From Pyronema omphalodes (taxonomy: Eukaryota; Ascomycota; Pezizomycetes; Pezizales; Pyronemataceae), in assembly GCA_024516155.1 (NCBI GenBank), contig JAJJXM010000213.1, positions 1-13,585 on the forward strand: DNA of 13,585 nt. Direction: 5' to 3'. The notes beneath the pieces are model-generated. The model was not told where the DNA came from, did no database searches, and was given only the letters and a program-made list of their open reading frames with translations. Positions 5,929 through 13,106 of this stretch are shown here, one piece after another. Made by a program: the position numbers and the translations under genes. Each line of letters opens with the position of its first letter. The first letter of the stretch is position 1.

Positions 5929-8900
5929 TTACAACCTTGGGGCCGGTTTTCTTGGGTAGGTTGTGTGAAATCGTCGGATAGCGTCGGGGGAATTCGTGAA
6001 GTTCTCCGATGGGTACCAAGTTCGGTCGGGATCAGGGAATCCCGTCCAACGTACACGATACTGGAGGCTGTTTCGATGATAGCGGGAATCAACTATCTCC
6101 TCCACTTCCCATTCCTCTTCGTCTTCAATAACAATTGGTGGGGGAGGAGGTTGGACGTGCCCGGGGATCGGTGTAAGAGTGGGTTGAGCCAGCTCGAGCA
6201 ATGAGATGTGGAATACGGGGTGTATTTTCACACTGGCGGGGAGATCCAATTTATACGCTCTTGTCCCCACGCGCTCGAGGATGGTGTATGGTCCCATCAG
6301 CTTGTAATCCAACTTGCTGGATGGGCGAGTTGTCTTCACGTTTTTCCTCCGCAACCACACCCTATCCCCCTCCCTGAGTACGGGATCCGGGTGTCTCTTC
6401 CGATTTGCCTGTTCTGCCTGGGCAGCCTGTGCATATCCGATTTCTGCCTGTAGTTCCCGGTGGAGGTTGGTGAGGGCTGAGACGTATTCCGCCACCTCCG
6501 GGAATCCTCCTTCTATTTTTCCTAGGCTGGGTGCGAACCGCGGATGATACCGGTAATTCGCGAAAAAGGGGGTTACCTTTGTTGTCTCGGATTGAGTGTT
6601 GTTATAGCAAAACTCCGCCATTGGGAGTAGCTTTTCCCAGTCGTCCTGCTGGTAATTGCAGTACGCCCGCAGGTACTGTTCGAGGGTGGCGTTCGTGCGT
6701 TCGGTCTGTCCGTCGGTCTCGGGGTGGAATGCGGTGCTGAGCTTCCTTGACGTCCCCATTGCCCCCATCACTCGCTTCCAAAACGTCGAGGTGAATAGAG
6801 ACCCGCGGTCGGAGACGATATCGTTAGGAAGTCCGTGGGCCCTGACCACATGCCTCAGGAATCCATCCGCCAGTTCCTTCGGCCCCATCGTGTCCGCGCA
6901 GGCCACGAAGTGAGCCATCTTCGTGAACCGATCCACAATTACCCATAGGGCTTTGTTTCCTCCTCTTGACGGAAGTCCGGTGATAAAATCCATGGACACC
7001 GAATCCCACGGCCTCGATGGTGGCTGTAAGGGCTTCAGGAGCCCGAAAGGAGCGTGCCTAACTGGCTTAATCCTCTTGCAGGTATCGCAGTAGTCTACGT
7101 ATCGGTTGACATATTGGCGTTGCTGAGGCCAATAATAATTCCTACTAATTAGCTCCAAGGTCCTTGCCCGCCCTGGGTGTCCCGCAACGAGTGCATCATG
7201 GTGGTCATGTAGGAGCCGTAGCCGCAACTCATGGTTGTCTGGTGCCCATATCAACACCTCATACAGTAACAGCCCCTCCCGTTCTTCGCAAACTCCTAAT
7301 GCTACCTTCCGGTCTATCTTCTCCCCAGCCCGTAATTTTCTTAATATCTCCTGTATCTCCTGATCCTCCCTTGTTTTCTGTTGGACTTCTTTTAACAATT
7401 CATCGTCGACCTGTATTTCCATGACCTCGGCAGAGTTGATCCAGAAGGTCTGCGGCGGCAAAAGAACTCGTTCCCTGTTCTGCCGGTGTTTCAGCTCCCC
7501 TTCCCAAGGAGAATCTCCTGATTCTCTCGATAGGATGTCGGGCTTTCCCGCCAGTTTGCCGGGTCGATACGTTATTGCGAAGTCGTAATTCGCCAAGATT
7601 TCCGCCCACCTTGCCTGCCGTAGGTTTAGGTCCTTTTTTGTAGTCCAATATTCCAAATTTTTATGGTCCGTTAATATAGTAATCTTGTGTCGAGTATTCT
7701 TGCAGTAGGTACCCCATTTATTTAGCCCTTCGACTATGGCGAGGAGTTCTTTATCGTGGATATCGTAATTTAGTTCCGGGTCCTTCAGTTTGCGCGAGAA
7801 ATATCCCAAGGGATGTAGAATGCCTTGGTCGTCCGGCTGTGAGCAGACTGCCCCGATGGCGTAGTCCGACGCATCTGTTTCCAGGGTTAAGGGTTTTGTG
7901 GGGTCGAAATGTCGTAGGATAGGTTCAGAAATCATTGCCCGTTTCAGTTGTTCGAATGCTGATTTAGCCGCGTCGTCCCATTTCCATGTTACATCCTTCC
8001 TCGTCAGTTTCGTGAGAGGCGCCGTAATCTTGCTAAAATCCCGGATAAACCTCCTATAGAAGTTGGCGAACCCTATGAAACTCTGGATCCCCTTCACGTT
8101 TGTCGGTTCCCTCCATTCTGCCACTGCTTTTACCTTTCCCGGATCCATCCGTATCCCCGTTGGTGAGATGATATATCCCAAGTACTCCGTCTCCGTGGTG
8201 TGAAACTCGCATTTTGAGGCCTTGAGCCTCAGCTTCACCTTATCCACCCGTTCCAAAACCCCTCTCACATGTTGTTGGTGTTGATGCAGATCATCCGAGT
8301 AAATGAGGATGTCGTCAAGGTATGCCAGACAGAAGATGTCCAGATAGTCGCTGAGGACCTCGTTCATCCATCTCTGGAAGGATGCTGGAGCGTTGGTAAG
8401 ACCGAATGGCATGACCAAGTACTCGAAAAGACCGTATTTCGTCCGAAAAGCAGTCTTCCATTCGTCCCCCTTTGCGATTCGCAGGTTATGATAGGCGTCC
8501 CGTACGTCGAGTTTCGTGTATATTTTTGCGTTGGATAGTCGATCCAACGCTTCCCCTATCAGCGGGAGAGGTGTTCTATCTTTCACTGTGATCTCGTTAA
8601 GTCCCCGATGATCCACACAGAGTCTCAGTGTGCCATCCTTCTTTTTTACAAAATGTATCGGGGCCCCCGCCGGTGATGTCGAGCGGCGTATCCATCCCTT
8701 CTCCAGACATGAGTCCAAGTATTCCCTCAACGTCTTCAACCTTCCCTCGTCCAATGCTCGAAGAGGTTCGAATGGTGGAACCCCTCCCTTCACCAATGGA
8801 ATCCGATGGTCGTGATGGCGGTGTGGGGGTCGTCCCGACACTTCTTCCTTATCGAATACATGCAAGAAGTCGTGATATTCGACCGGAACAATGTCACTAG

Positions 8901-10344
8901 CCGAACGCGGGGTCGGTTCCTGCTGTGTGGCTGAACCCTGGGATACGGGCTCTAGCGATGCCATGGCGGCGTAAGCGATCCAGTCGAAGGTTCCTTCCCG
9001 TTCCTCCTCATCTTCCTCCTCTTCCTCGTCTCCATAGGCTTGCATTCGAAAAGGATCCTTTTCTGCATCATCCCGGATCCGTTTCCGTTCCTCCTTTATT
9101 TCTTCCCCTCCCTCGGGCTGCATTCGAAAAGGATCGTTCTGCGCAGTCCCCCGGGTCCGTTTCCGTTCCTCCTTTTCTTCTTTCCCTCCTTCGGGCTGCA
9201 TTCGAAAAGGATCGTTTTGTGCAGCATCCCGGGACTCTTTCCATTCCTCCCTTTTTCCATCCTTTTCCTCAGTCTGCATTCGAAAAGGATCATTTTGTTC
9301 GTTAATTTTGATCTCTTTTCGTTCCTCCTCCTCCTGGTCCTTCTCGACCCCTATTTCGAGAGGATCACTTTGTCTGTCTTCCCAGGTACCTTGTAGCTCC
9401 TCTTCTTCTTCGTCCCTTCCCATGTCCTCCTTGAACCTCCTTCGACGAAGATCATTTTGTGCTCCGTCTTGAACCCTTCCTTGTTGCTCCTCTTCCCCCT
9501 CTTTCTCCTGGTTCCTTTCGATCCTTCTTCGCCACGGCGCCGCTTCTTGTTCCTTTTTCCTCGTTCTATTTCCCCAGGTTTCCTTCCTTTCTTCCCAACT
9601 TGCTTCGCATATTCTTTCTTCCCTGGCTGCGGCCTGCGCAGTGTCCAGTCGATATTGCTGAATAGCGTCGTTTTCCGTTACCGTGGTCGCGTGAGGTGAG
9701 GTCGAGGTCCCTAGGCACCTCTTAGCGCAACGCGCCGAGTCGAACGTAACTCTTCCCTCGTTCCAGTCGATACTGGGGTTGTGCGTCCGGAGCCATGGAA
9801 GTCCCACAATGATAGGTGAGTTTCCAATCGTGATACAATGCAGTCGAATATCTTCCTGATGGTTATTGATCTGTAATCTTACCATAGCTTCGTGGGTGAC
9901 TGGTCCACTAGCTATCTCTCGTCCGTCCACTGCCAACACCCTTCGTGGGACGTCCTTCTTCTTCAACGGAATCCCCAGCCTTTCCGCATATTCCTTATCG
10001 ATGAAGTTCTCCGTCGCTCCACAGTCCACCATGGCCGTCGTGGTGTGTTCTCGATTATCTTTTCCTTTTATTACTACTTTCAATATGATCTTTTCATCTC
10101 GCCGGTATGGCCCTACGCTCGATATCATGTAGGCTGGTTCCGGATTGTCTGGTTCGGCGGAACTCTTCGTCCCCAGGAGTCCACCTTGTTCTTTTACTCC
10201 TGGGGATCCTCTTTTCCCGCTCTTTCTTCGGCTTGTTCCTCGTCGATGTTGGCTTCTGCCGCCCGGTATGTTCTTCGTTCCCCCATTGGTTTCTTGTGGG
10301 GGCTTTTGGCGGCATAGTGGCCCGTTTTCCCGCAGTTGAAACAT
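5929..10344 (-). CDS. pol: Pol polyprotein: protease, RT, RNase H, integrase, chromodomain
   Basis: This is an intact frame of 1,471 codons from the internal ATG at 10344. Translation most likely enters by -1 frameshift, first Pol codon at 10212, giving a Gag-Pol of about 1,730-1,780 residues. By residue: aspartic protease DCGAT at 107-111; a charged linker with repeats at about 225-460; reverse transcriptase at about 530-730 with D613 and YLDD at 675-678; RNase H with D824, E866, D893 and D936; integrase zinc site (H1049, H1056, C1086, C1089); integrase core D1119, D1179, E1215 (DD35E); GPY motif at 1351-1353; chromodomain at about 1412-1462. The enzymes copy the RNA to DNA in particles and insert it; chromodomains of this group are thought to direct integration to heterochromatin. 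No stop, frameshift or lost catalytic residue is seen. Ser replaced by Cys in DSG is common in this group. Confidence 0.97.
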   Translation of the reverse strand: MFQLRENGPLCRQKPPQETNGGTKNIPGGRSQHRRGTSRRKSGKRGSPGVKEQGGLLGTKSSAEPDNPEPAYMISSVGPYRRDEKIILKVVIKGKDNREHTTTAMVDCGATENFIDKEYAERLGIPLKKKDVPRRVLAVDGREIASGPVTHEAMVRLQINNHQEDIRLHCITIGNSPIIVGLPWLRTHNPSIDWNEGRVTFDSARCAKRCLGTSTSPHATTVTENDAIQQYRLDTAQAAAREERICEASWEERKETWGNRTRKKEQEAAPWRRRIERNQEKEGEEEQQGRVQDGAQNDLRRRRFKEDMGRDEEEEELQGTWEDRQSDPLEIGVEKDQEEEERKEIKINEQNDPFRMQTEEKDGKREEWKESRDAAQNDPFRMQPEGGKEEKEERKRTRGTAQNDPFRMQPEGGEEIKEERKRIRDDAEKDPFRMQAYGDEEEEEDEEEREGTFDWIAYAAMASLEPVSQGSATQQEPTPRSASDIVPVEYHDFLHVFDKEEVSGRPPHRHHDHRIPLVKGGVPPFEPLRALDEGRLKTLREYLDSCLEKGWIRRSTSPAGAPIHFVKKKDGTLRLCVDHRGLNEITVKDRTPLPLIGEALDRLSNAKIYTKLDVRDAYHNLRIAKGDEWKTAFRTKYGLFEYLVMPFGLTNAPASFQRWMNEVLSDYLDIFCLAYLDDILIYSDDLHQHQQHVRGVLERVDKVKLRLKASKCEFHTTETEYLGYIISPTGIRMDPGKVKAVAEWREPTNVKGIQSFIGFANFYRRFIRDFSKITAPLTKLTRKDVTWKWDDAAKSAFEQLKRAMISEPILRHFDPTKPLTLETDASDYAIGAVCSQPDDQGILHPLGYFSRKLKDPELNYDIHDKELLAIVEGLNKWGTYCKNTRHKITILTDHKNLEYWTTKKDLNLRQARWAEILANYDFAITYRPGKLAGKPDILSRESGDSPWEGELKHRQNRERVLLPPQTFWINSAEVMEIQVDDELLKEVQQKTREDQEIQEILRKLRAGEKIDRKVALGVCEEREGLLLYEVLIWAPDNHELRLRLLHDHHDALVAGHPGRARTLELISRNYYWPQQRQYVNRYVDYCDTCKRIKPVRHAPFGLLKPLQPPSRPWDSVSMDFITGLPSRGGNKALWVIVDRFTKMAHFVACADTMGPKELADGFLRHVVRAHGLPNDIVSDRGSLFTSTFWKRVMGAMGTSRKLSTAFHPETDGQTERTNATLEQYLRAYCNYQQDDWEKLLPMAEFCYNNTQSETTKVTPFFANYRYHPRFAPSLGKIEGGFPEVAEYVSALTNLHRELQAEIGYAQAAQAEQANRKRHPDPVLREGDRVWLRRKNVKTTRPSSKLDYKLMGPYTILERVGTRAYKLDLPASVKIHPVFHISLLELAQPTLTPIPGHVQPPPPPIVIEDEEEWEVEEIVDSRYHRNSLQYRVRWTGFPDPDRTWYPSENFTNSPDAIRRFHTTYPRKPAPRL
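9041..9470 (-). repeat. In-frame 78-bp minisatellite inside pol
   Basis: Units begin at 9041, 9119, 9197 and 9275, an exact 78-bp (26-codon) period. More diverged units follow, shifted by 75 and then 87 bp, still multiples of three. Each encodes a core such as AQNDPFRMQPEGG followed by Glu/Lys/Arg-rich sequence. The array lies between protease and reverse transcriptase. It makes the plus strand strongly pyrimidine-rich. Copy number is likely to vary among element copies. Confidence 0.9.
10170..10218 (-). promoter_or_regulatory. Programmed -1 ribosomal frameshift signal, gag-pol
   Basis: In the gag frame the heptamer G GGA AAA (10218-10212) fits the X XXY YYZ slippery rule. After a 5-nt spacer (GAGGA, 10211-10207) come TCCCCAGGAGT (10206-10196), a 15-nt loop and ACTCCTGGGGA (10180-10170), a perfect 11-bp stem. 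The gag stop TAA (10196-10194) lies at the stem-loop border. Pol is exactly in the -1 frame. A 5-bp pairing between GGTGG at the loop end and CCGCC downstream could make it a pseudoknot; that part is speculative. Confidence 0.88.
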
Positions 10345-11126
10345 TCGTTGTTTTTTCGTCGTTTCTCTTCCTCGGTCCTATCCCTAGGCCTGCCCCTCCA
10401 AGTGGCATCCAGTTCCATCGGCTCGGGCTCCGAGAAGGTCGATCCCTGGTGGCCGTTCCTTGGATGGAAATTCTGGTACTGAGGTTCAAATCGGTTGCGC
10501 AGGGTTCGGAAATTGAACAGCCGGTTGTCCAATGCAATTGCTTTGTTTGCGAAATCGATTATCTTCGTCGGACGGGTCTCGAGGATGGCAAGTTGCCTTT
10601 GCACGTCCACATGAAGTCCATCGCTGAACTGATCAATGTAGATTTCGTCGTTGTAACGCAGGTCCGCGATAATTCTCTGGAACTCGGCCCAATACGCTGC
10701 GGCGGACCGATTCCCCTGACGGACACTTTTGAATTTCCTCCTCGCCACTTCCCTTGAATCCGCCTCTCCACACGCTCTCGAGACGGCAGTCTTGAATGCC
10801 TCCCAGGTGGTGTACGTGCTTCTCCCCTTCTCGATGGAGGGCTCAATCCATGACCACGCATTTCCCCGACACCGCGAACTGGCGTAATTAACTCTTTTGA
10901 TGTCACTGTCGAACCTGTTCGGTTCACAGTTGAACTTCAGTTCGCACTGAGTCAGGAAAGCCCGAAGCTTCGTCCTCTCGCCGTGATAGAGTTCGGGATC
11001 CTCGACCTTGGGATTACTGGTCGGAGAGGGTCGATAGGTGAGCTGTTGGAACAGTTGTTGGAGCTGCTCCTGGGTCATCACGACCGAAGGTGGCGTCATA
11101 CCACTCGTTCCTTGTTGAGAGGCCAT
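10194..11126 (-). CDS. gag: Gag capsid/nucleocapsid protein
   Basis: The frame is open from 11291, but its first ATG is at 11126 (context ATAATGG), giving 310 residues. This is also the first AUG of the predicted transcript. The preceding open codons (11276-11127, starting with a GTG) look protein-like, so near-cognate initiation adding about 50 residues remains possible. The central part (DPELYHGERTKLRAFLTQ onward, through AYWAEFQRIIADL) is the retrotransposon capsid type of fungal gypsy elements, followed by EPEPMELDAT and a nucleocapsid knuckle CFNCGKTGHYAAKS. The fourth ligand, normally Cys, is Ser (AGC for TGC). Gag forms the particle in which RNA is packaged and copied. The last codons overlap pol and the frameshift signal. 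Confidence 0.93.
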   Translation of the reverse strand: MASQQGTSGMTPPSVVMTQEQLQQLFQQLTYRPSPTSNPKVEDPELYHGERTKLRAFLTQCELKFNCEPNRFDSDIKRVNYASSRCRGNAWSWIEPSIEKGRSTYTTWEAFKTAVSRACGEADSREVARRKFKSVRQGNRSAAAYWAEFQRIIADLRYNDEIYIDQFSDGLHVDVQRQLAILETRPTKIIDFANKAIALDNRLFNFRTLRNRFEPQYQNFHPRNGHQGSTFSEPEPMELDATWRGRPRDRTEEEKRRKNNECFNCGKTGHYAAKSPHKKPMGERRTYRAAEANIDEEQAEERAGKEDPQE

Positions 11127-11371
11127 TATGGATGCTATGTCCTCGGGGATCTGGACTGGTCCTGGTGAATCCGGAGTCTGTGGGCGGGATCGGTGTTCGG
11201 GGGTTACTGGGCTCGCTGGACCGGTGGCTTCCCTTTCAATAACCTCGCTCAGCTCCTGCAATCGGAACGGATCCACGGTATTGGTTGTTTCTTATTTGTT
11301 TTCTTAGTTGCGGTTGAAGCCCTTCGTGCTTCCTTAGTTGTATCGGGTGTCGTTCGGAGGACGCAATCAAA
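11127..11371 (-). other. Leader between 5' LTR and Gag ATG
   Basis: The leader contains the primer site directly beside the LTR, then about 85 nt of A/C-rich sequence with an in-frame TAA at 11294-11292, then 55 open codons joined to the gag frame. It contains no ATG in any frame. Together with the LTR part of the transcript this makes an AUG-free leader of about 544 nt. Confidence 0.7.
11361..11370 (-). promoter_or_regulatory. Self-priming primer-binding site
   Basis: One nucleotide after the 5' LTR the coding strand reads TTGATTGCGT. This is the exact reverse complement of ACGCAATCAA in the LTR (11670-11661), about 35 nt after the TATA box, where transcription should start. The sequence does not begin with TGG, as a site for a tRNA 3' CCA end would. 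This matches the Tf1 self-priming scheme, in which the 5' end of the mRNA folds back and is cleaved to prime reverse transcription. Confidence 0.85.
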
Positions 11372-11441
11372 TGTCAAAATCCGGCTACACACGGTCGACA
11401 GGCGATACAACCGTCGGATTGCTATGCAATCGGGTTCGGCT

Positions 11442-11485
11442 CTGGACTTCTAGGTGAGTTAGTCACGGGCTCAGGCAGTACTTAC
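11442..11485 (-). other. Possible small intron in the transcribed leader
   Basis: On the coding strand CAAG|GTAAGT is a near-perfect fungal donor. CTAAC (a fungal branch-site pattern) follows, with acceptors TAG (giving 36 nt) and CAG (44 nt). Both lengths are short for fungal introns. The donor could instead splice to a distant acceptor. Both LTRs retain the sequence, so splicing, if real, is not complete before reverse transcription. Confidence 0.3.
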
Positions 11486-11660
11486 CTTGTACACAGGATG
11501 TCCCTGCGGCGTTGCCTCTGATAGAATCGTCGGATGGGGATCTGGATGGGAGGATAGGTGGGTATTCGGGATGGGTAAGTATGTTGGGATGGGCTGGGTT
11601 TGCGGTCACGGTTTAGATGATAGAACTGCAGTGTGTAGATAGGATTGTGTAGATAGATAA

Positions 11661-11670
11661 TTGATTGCGT
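11661..11670 (-). promoter_or_regulatory. Likely transcript 5' end and self-primer
   Basis: ACGCAATCAA begins 35 nt after the first T of the TATA box. It is the ten-base partner of the primer-binding site beside the LTR. The start of R is therefore inferred to be 11670 (4644 in the 3' LTR, 13460 in the third LTR). Confidence 0.7.
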
Positions 11671-11697
11671 ACTAGACTAATGAAATACAAATGTCCC

Positions 11698-11705
11698 CTT
11701 ATATA
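11698..11705 (-). promoter_or_regulatory. TATA box of the element promoter
   Basis: TATATAAG on the coding strand (within GGTATATAAGGGG) lies in the LTR upstream of the inferred start. It is present unchanged in the other two LTR copies, at 4679-4672 and 13425-13432. Confidence 0.8.
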
Positions 11706-12117
11706 CCTTTGTCCCTGTGCTCATGTGATTTCCCAACTTATCTGACCCGCAGATATTCCATCCATCATGAGACACCCTTCGCTCCACTGTGACTCCCAAA
11801 ACCTAACTAAAACACAATACAAACATAAACCAAAACATAATACAAAACATAAGCAAAACATAATACAAAACATAAGCAAAACACAATACAAAACATAAGC
11901 AAAACATATTCCAAACCTCGAGGAAACCCTCCTCGTTCCACCCCGCACTTACCCCCTTGTCCTCGCTTAACCCTAACTCCTCTCGCCTAGCCCTAGCTCC
12001 ACCTCTTCGCTTAAACCCTAACTGTGACGTACGCCATTCCCAGCGTCACACCCACGAACCACAGCCCAGCTGTGGTCACAATCCCTCCCAGAAGCATATC
12101 CCTAGCGGTTCGTGACA

Positions 12118-12122
12118 GGGAT
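12118..12122. repeat. Target-site duplication, right copy
   Basis: GGGAT abuts the outer end of the 5' LTR and matches 4341-4345. Deleting one copy with the element restores a continuous LINE reading frame across the junction. Confidence 0.95.
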
Positions 12123-13012
12123 GAACGTAGGCATCGAAGAAGGTTATAGTGTTCTGCTTTGGCTTCTTCTTTGGAGGAGAGAGGAGGGTGCCTTGTGAGG
12201 GGGGGTTCGAGCCACGGGGTTGGGTCCGGTTACACCGTATCTTCGATGTTTGTGTTGGGTGAGACCCATCGGCTAAGTGAGGCAAGTGTGGTTATGAGGC
12301 GAGTGAGGGGTCGTGATTCAGAAACCCACTCACAGTCATATTCTTCCGAGGATTGAATGGCACGGGTGAAGTGGTTTGGGACGGGGAATGAGGAGGGGCA
12401 ACGGGATACTACGGGGTGGGAAGGGGGTAGGGATAGGAGTCTTAAGGCATATTTTCATCTTCTTTCGTCGAGCCGGACGGTTACGTGGGGGAGTGCGGAT
12501 TCGTTATGTAAGGCCGGGATTGGTGTTGAAGAGAATGCGTTAAGGATACGGCGGAGTGTGGTGTTTTGCTGAAGTTGGAGTTTACTCGCGAGTGATTTTC
12601 GGCCTAACCACCAGATCTCTGCTCCGAAGTCGGATCTTGATTGTACACACGCTCAGTATAGGGTACGGACCGCCGAGGGGGACAGGCCAGTTTCGTGTCG
12701 TGCGAGGCTGCGGAGGGCATTGAGGGCTCTAGAGGCATGTGTTAGTCGGGTTTGTACATGATGTTTGAAGGAGAGTTTTCGGTCGAAGTATATTCCAATC
12801 CATCTAACCACATCTTGTCTGCCGTTTGGGGTGCCTGGCTGGACGACCGTGCCGTTGGGTAAGGTCACACATGTGTGAGTGGTGACGGTGTCTTTTTGCG
12901 TTCTGTGGAAGTGAAGTAGCTCTGATTTCGAGTCGTCAAAAGCTACCGCGTTTACGTTCGCCCACTGAAACGCTATTCGGGCTGCTTTTTCTAGTGTGGG
13001 TGCATTCGCTTC
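12118..13012 (-). pseudogene. Tad-like LINE ORF2, end of reverse transcriptase (split and stop-bearing)
   Basis: From the third LTR leftwards, one frame reads the C-terminal RT region of a Tad-like LINE: NAVAFDDSKSELLHF (the motif after the catalytic YADD), RWIGIYFDRKLSFKHHV, RALNALRSLARHETGLSPSAVRTLY and, after a stop, a segment ending FGAEIWW. The polymerase active site lies upstream and is separated by the LTR insertion at 13013. In-frame stops occur at 12655-12653 (TGA), 12457-12455 (TGA) and 12232-12230 (TAA). Each is one C-to-T change from CGA, CGA and CAA, as expected from methylation decay or repeat-induced point mutation. The frame continues across the gypsy insertion into the RNase H at 4345, so both pieces are one former gene. 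Confidence 0.85.
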
Positions 13013-13106
13013 TGTCACGAACCGCTAGGGATATGCTTCTGGGAGGGATTGTGACCACAGCTGGGCTGTGGTTCGTGGGTGTGACGCTGGGAATGGCGTA
13101 CGTCAC

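Larger units (their letters stand above)
4346..12117 (-). mobile_element. Full-length Ty3/gypsy chromovirus LTR retrotransposon with a third ORF
   Basis: The element is 7,772 bp on the minus strand. It has two 746-bp LTRs beginning TG and ending CA, and is flanked by GGGAT on both sides. In transcriptional order: 5' LTR (12117-11372), self-complementary primer site (11370-11361), gag, a -1 frameshift signal, pol (protease, RT, RNase H, integrase, chromodomain), a third ORF, a polypurine tract (5106-5096) and the 3' LTR (5091-4346). The order RT-RNaseH-integrase and the chromodomain place it among fungal chromoviruses of the Metaviridae type. All three ORFs are intact and I read the LTRs as identical, so the insertion is recent and the element may still be competent. 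The exceptions are a Cys-to-Ser change in the Gag zinc knuckle and the absence of an ATG at the head of the gag frame. Confidence 0.97.
11372..12117 (-). repeat. 5' LTR of the gypsy element (promoter copy)
   Basis: This 746-bp LTR has TG...CA ends and is read as identical to 4346-5091. In transcriptional order: a hydrophobic mini-frame equivalent to the third ORF tail (to 12011), three TTAGGG-like repeats (12023-11954), a T-rich 11-12-bp repeat array (11908-11809), a TATA box, the start site, then an A/C/T-rich, AUG-free transcribed part with a strong splice-donor-like GTAAGT at 11485. Confidence 0.97.

Noticed and set aside
5929..6019. Frameshift fusion of Pol to the third ORF, or a third-ORF start at 6019
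   Set aside because: The codon at 6019 is TTG, not ATG, and no canonical slippery heptamer lies in the overlap. The ATG at 5923 in ideal context is simpler.
8925..9699. Plus-strand ORFs rich in Phe, Leu, Ser and Pro with repeats
   Set aside because: They are antisense readings of the pol linker minisatellite. The minus frame continues through protease and reverse transcriptase and is clearly the coding one.
11346..11371. Conventional tRNA primer site beside the 5' LTR
   Set aside because: The site does not begin with TGG and I see no tRNA 3' end match, whereas a ten-base match to the transcript start is exact.
12203..12215. GGTTCGAGCC, resembling a tRNA B box
   Set aside because: No A box at a suitable distance and no cloverleaf pairing around it. 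It lies in LINE-derived coding sequence.
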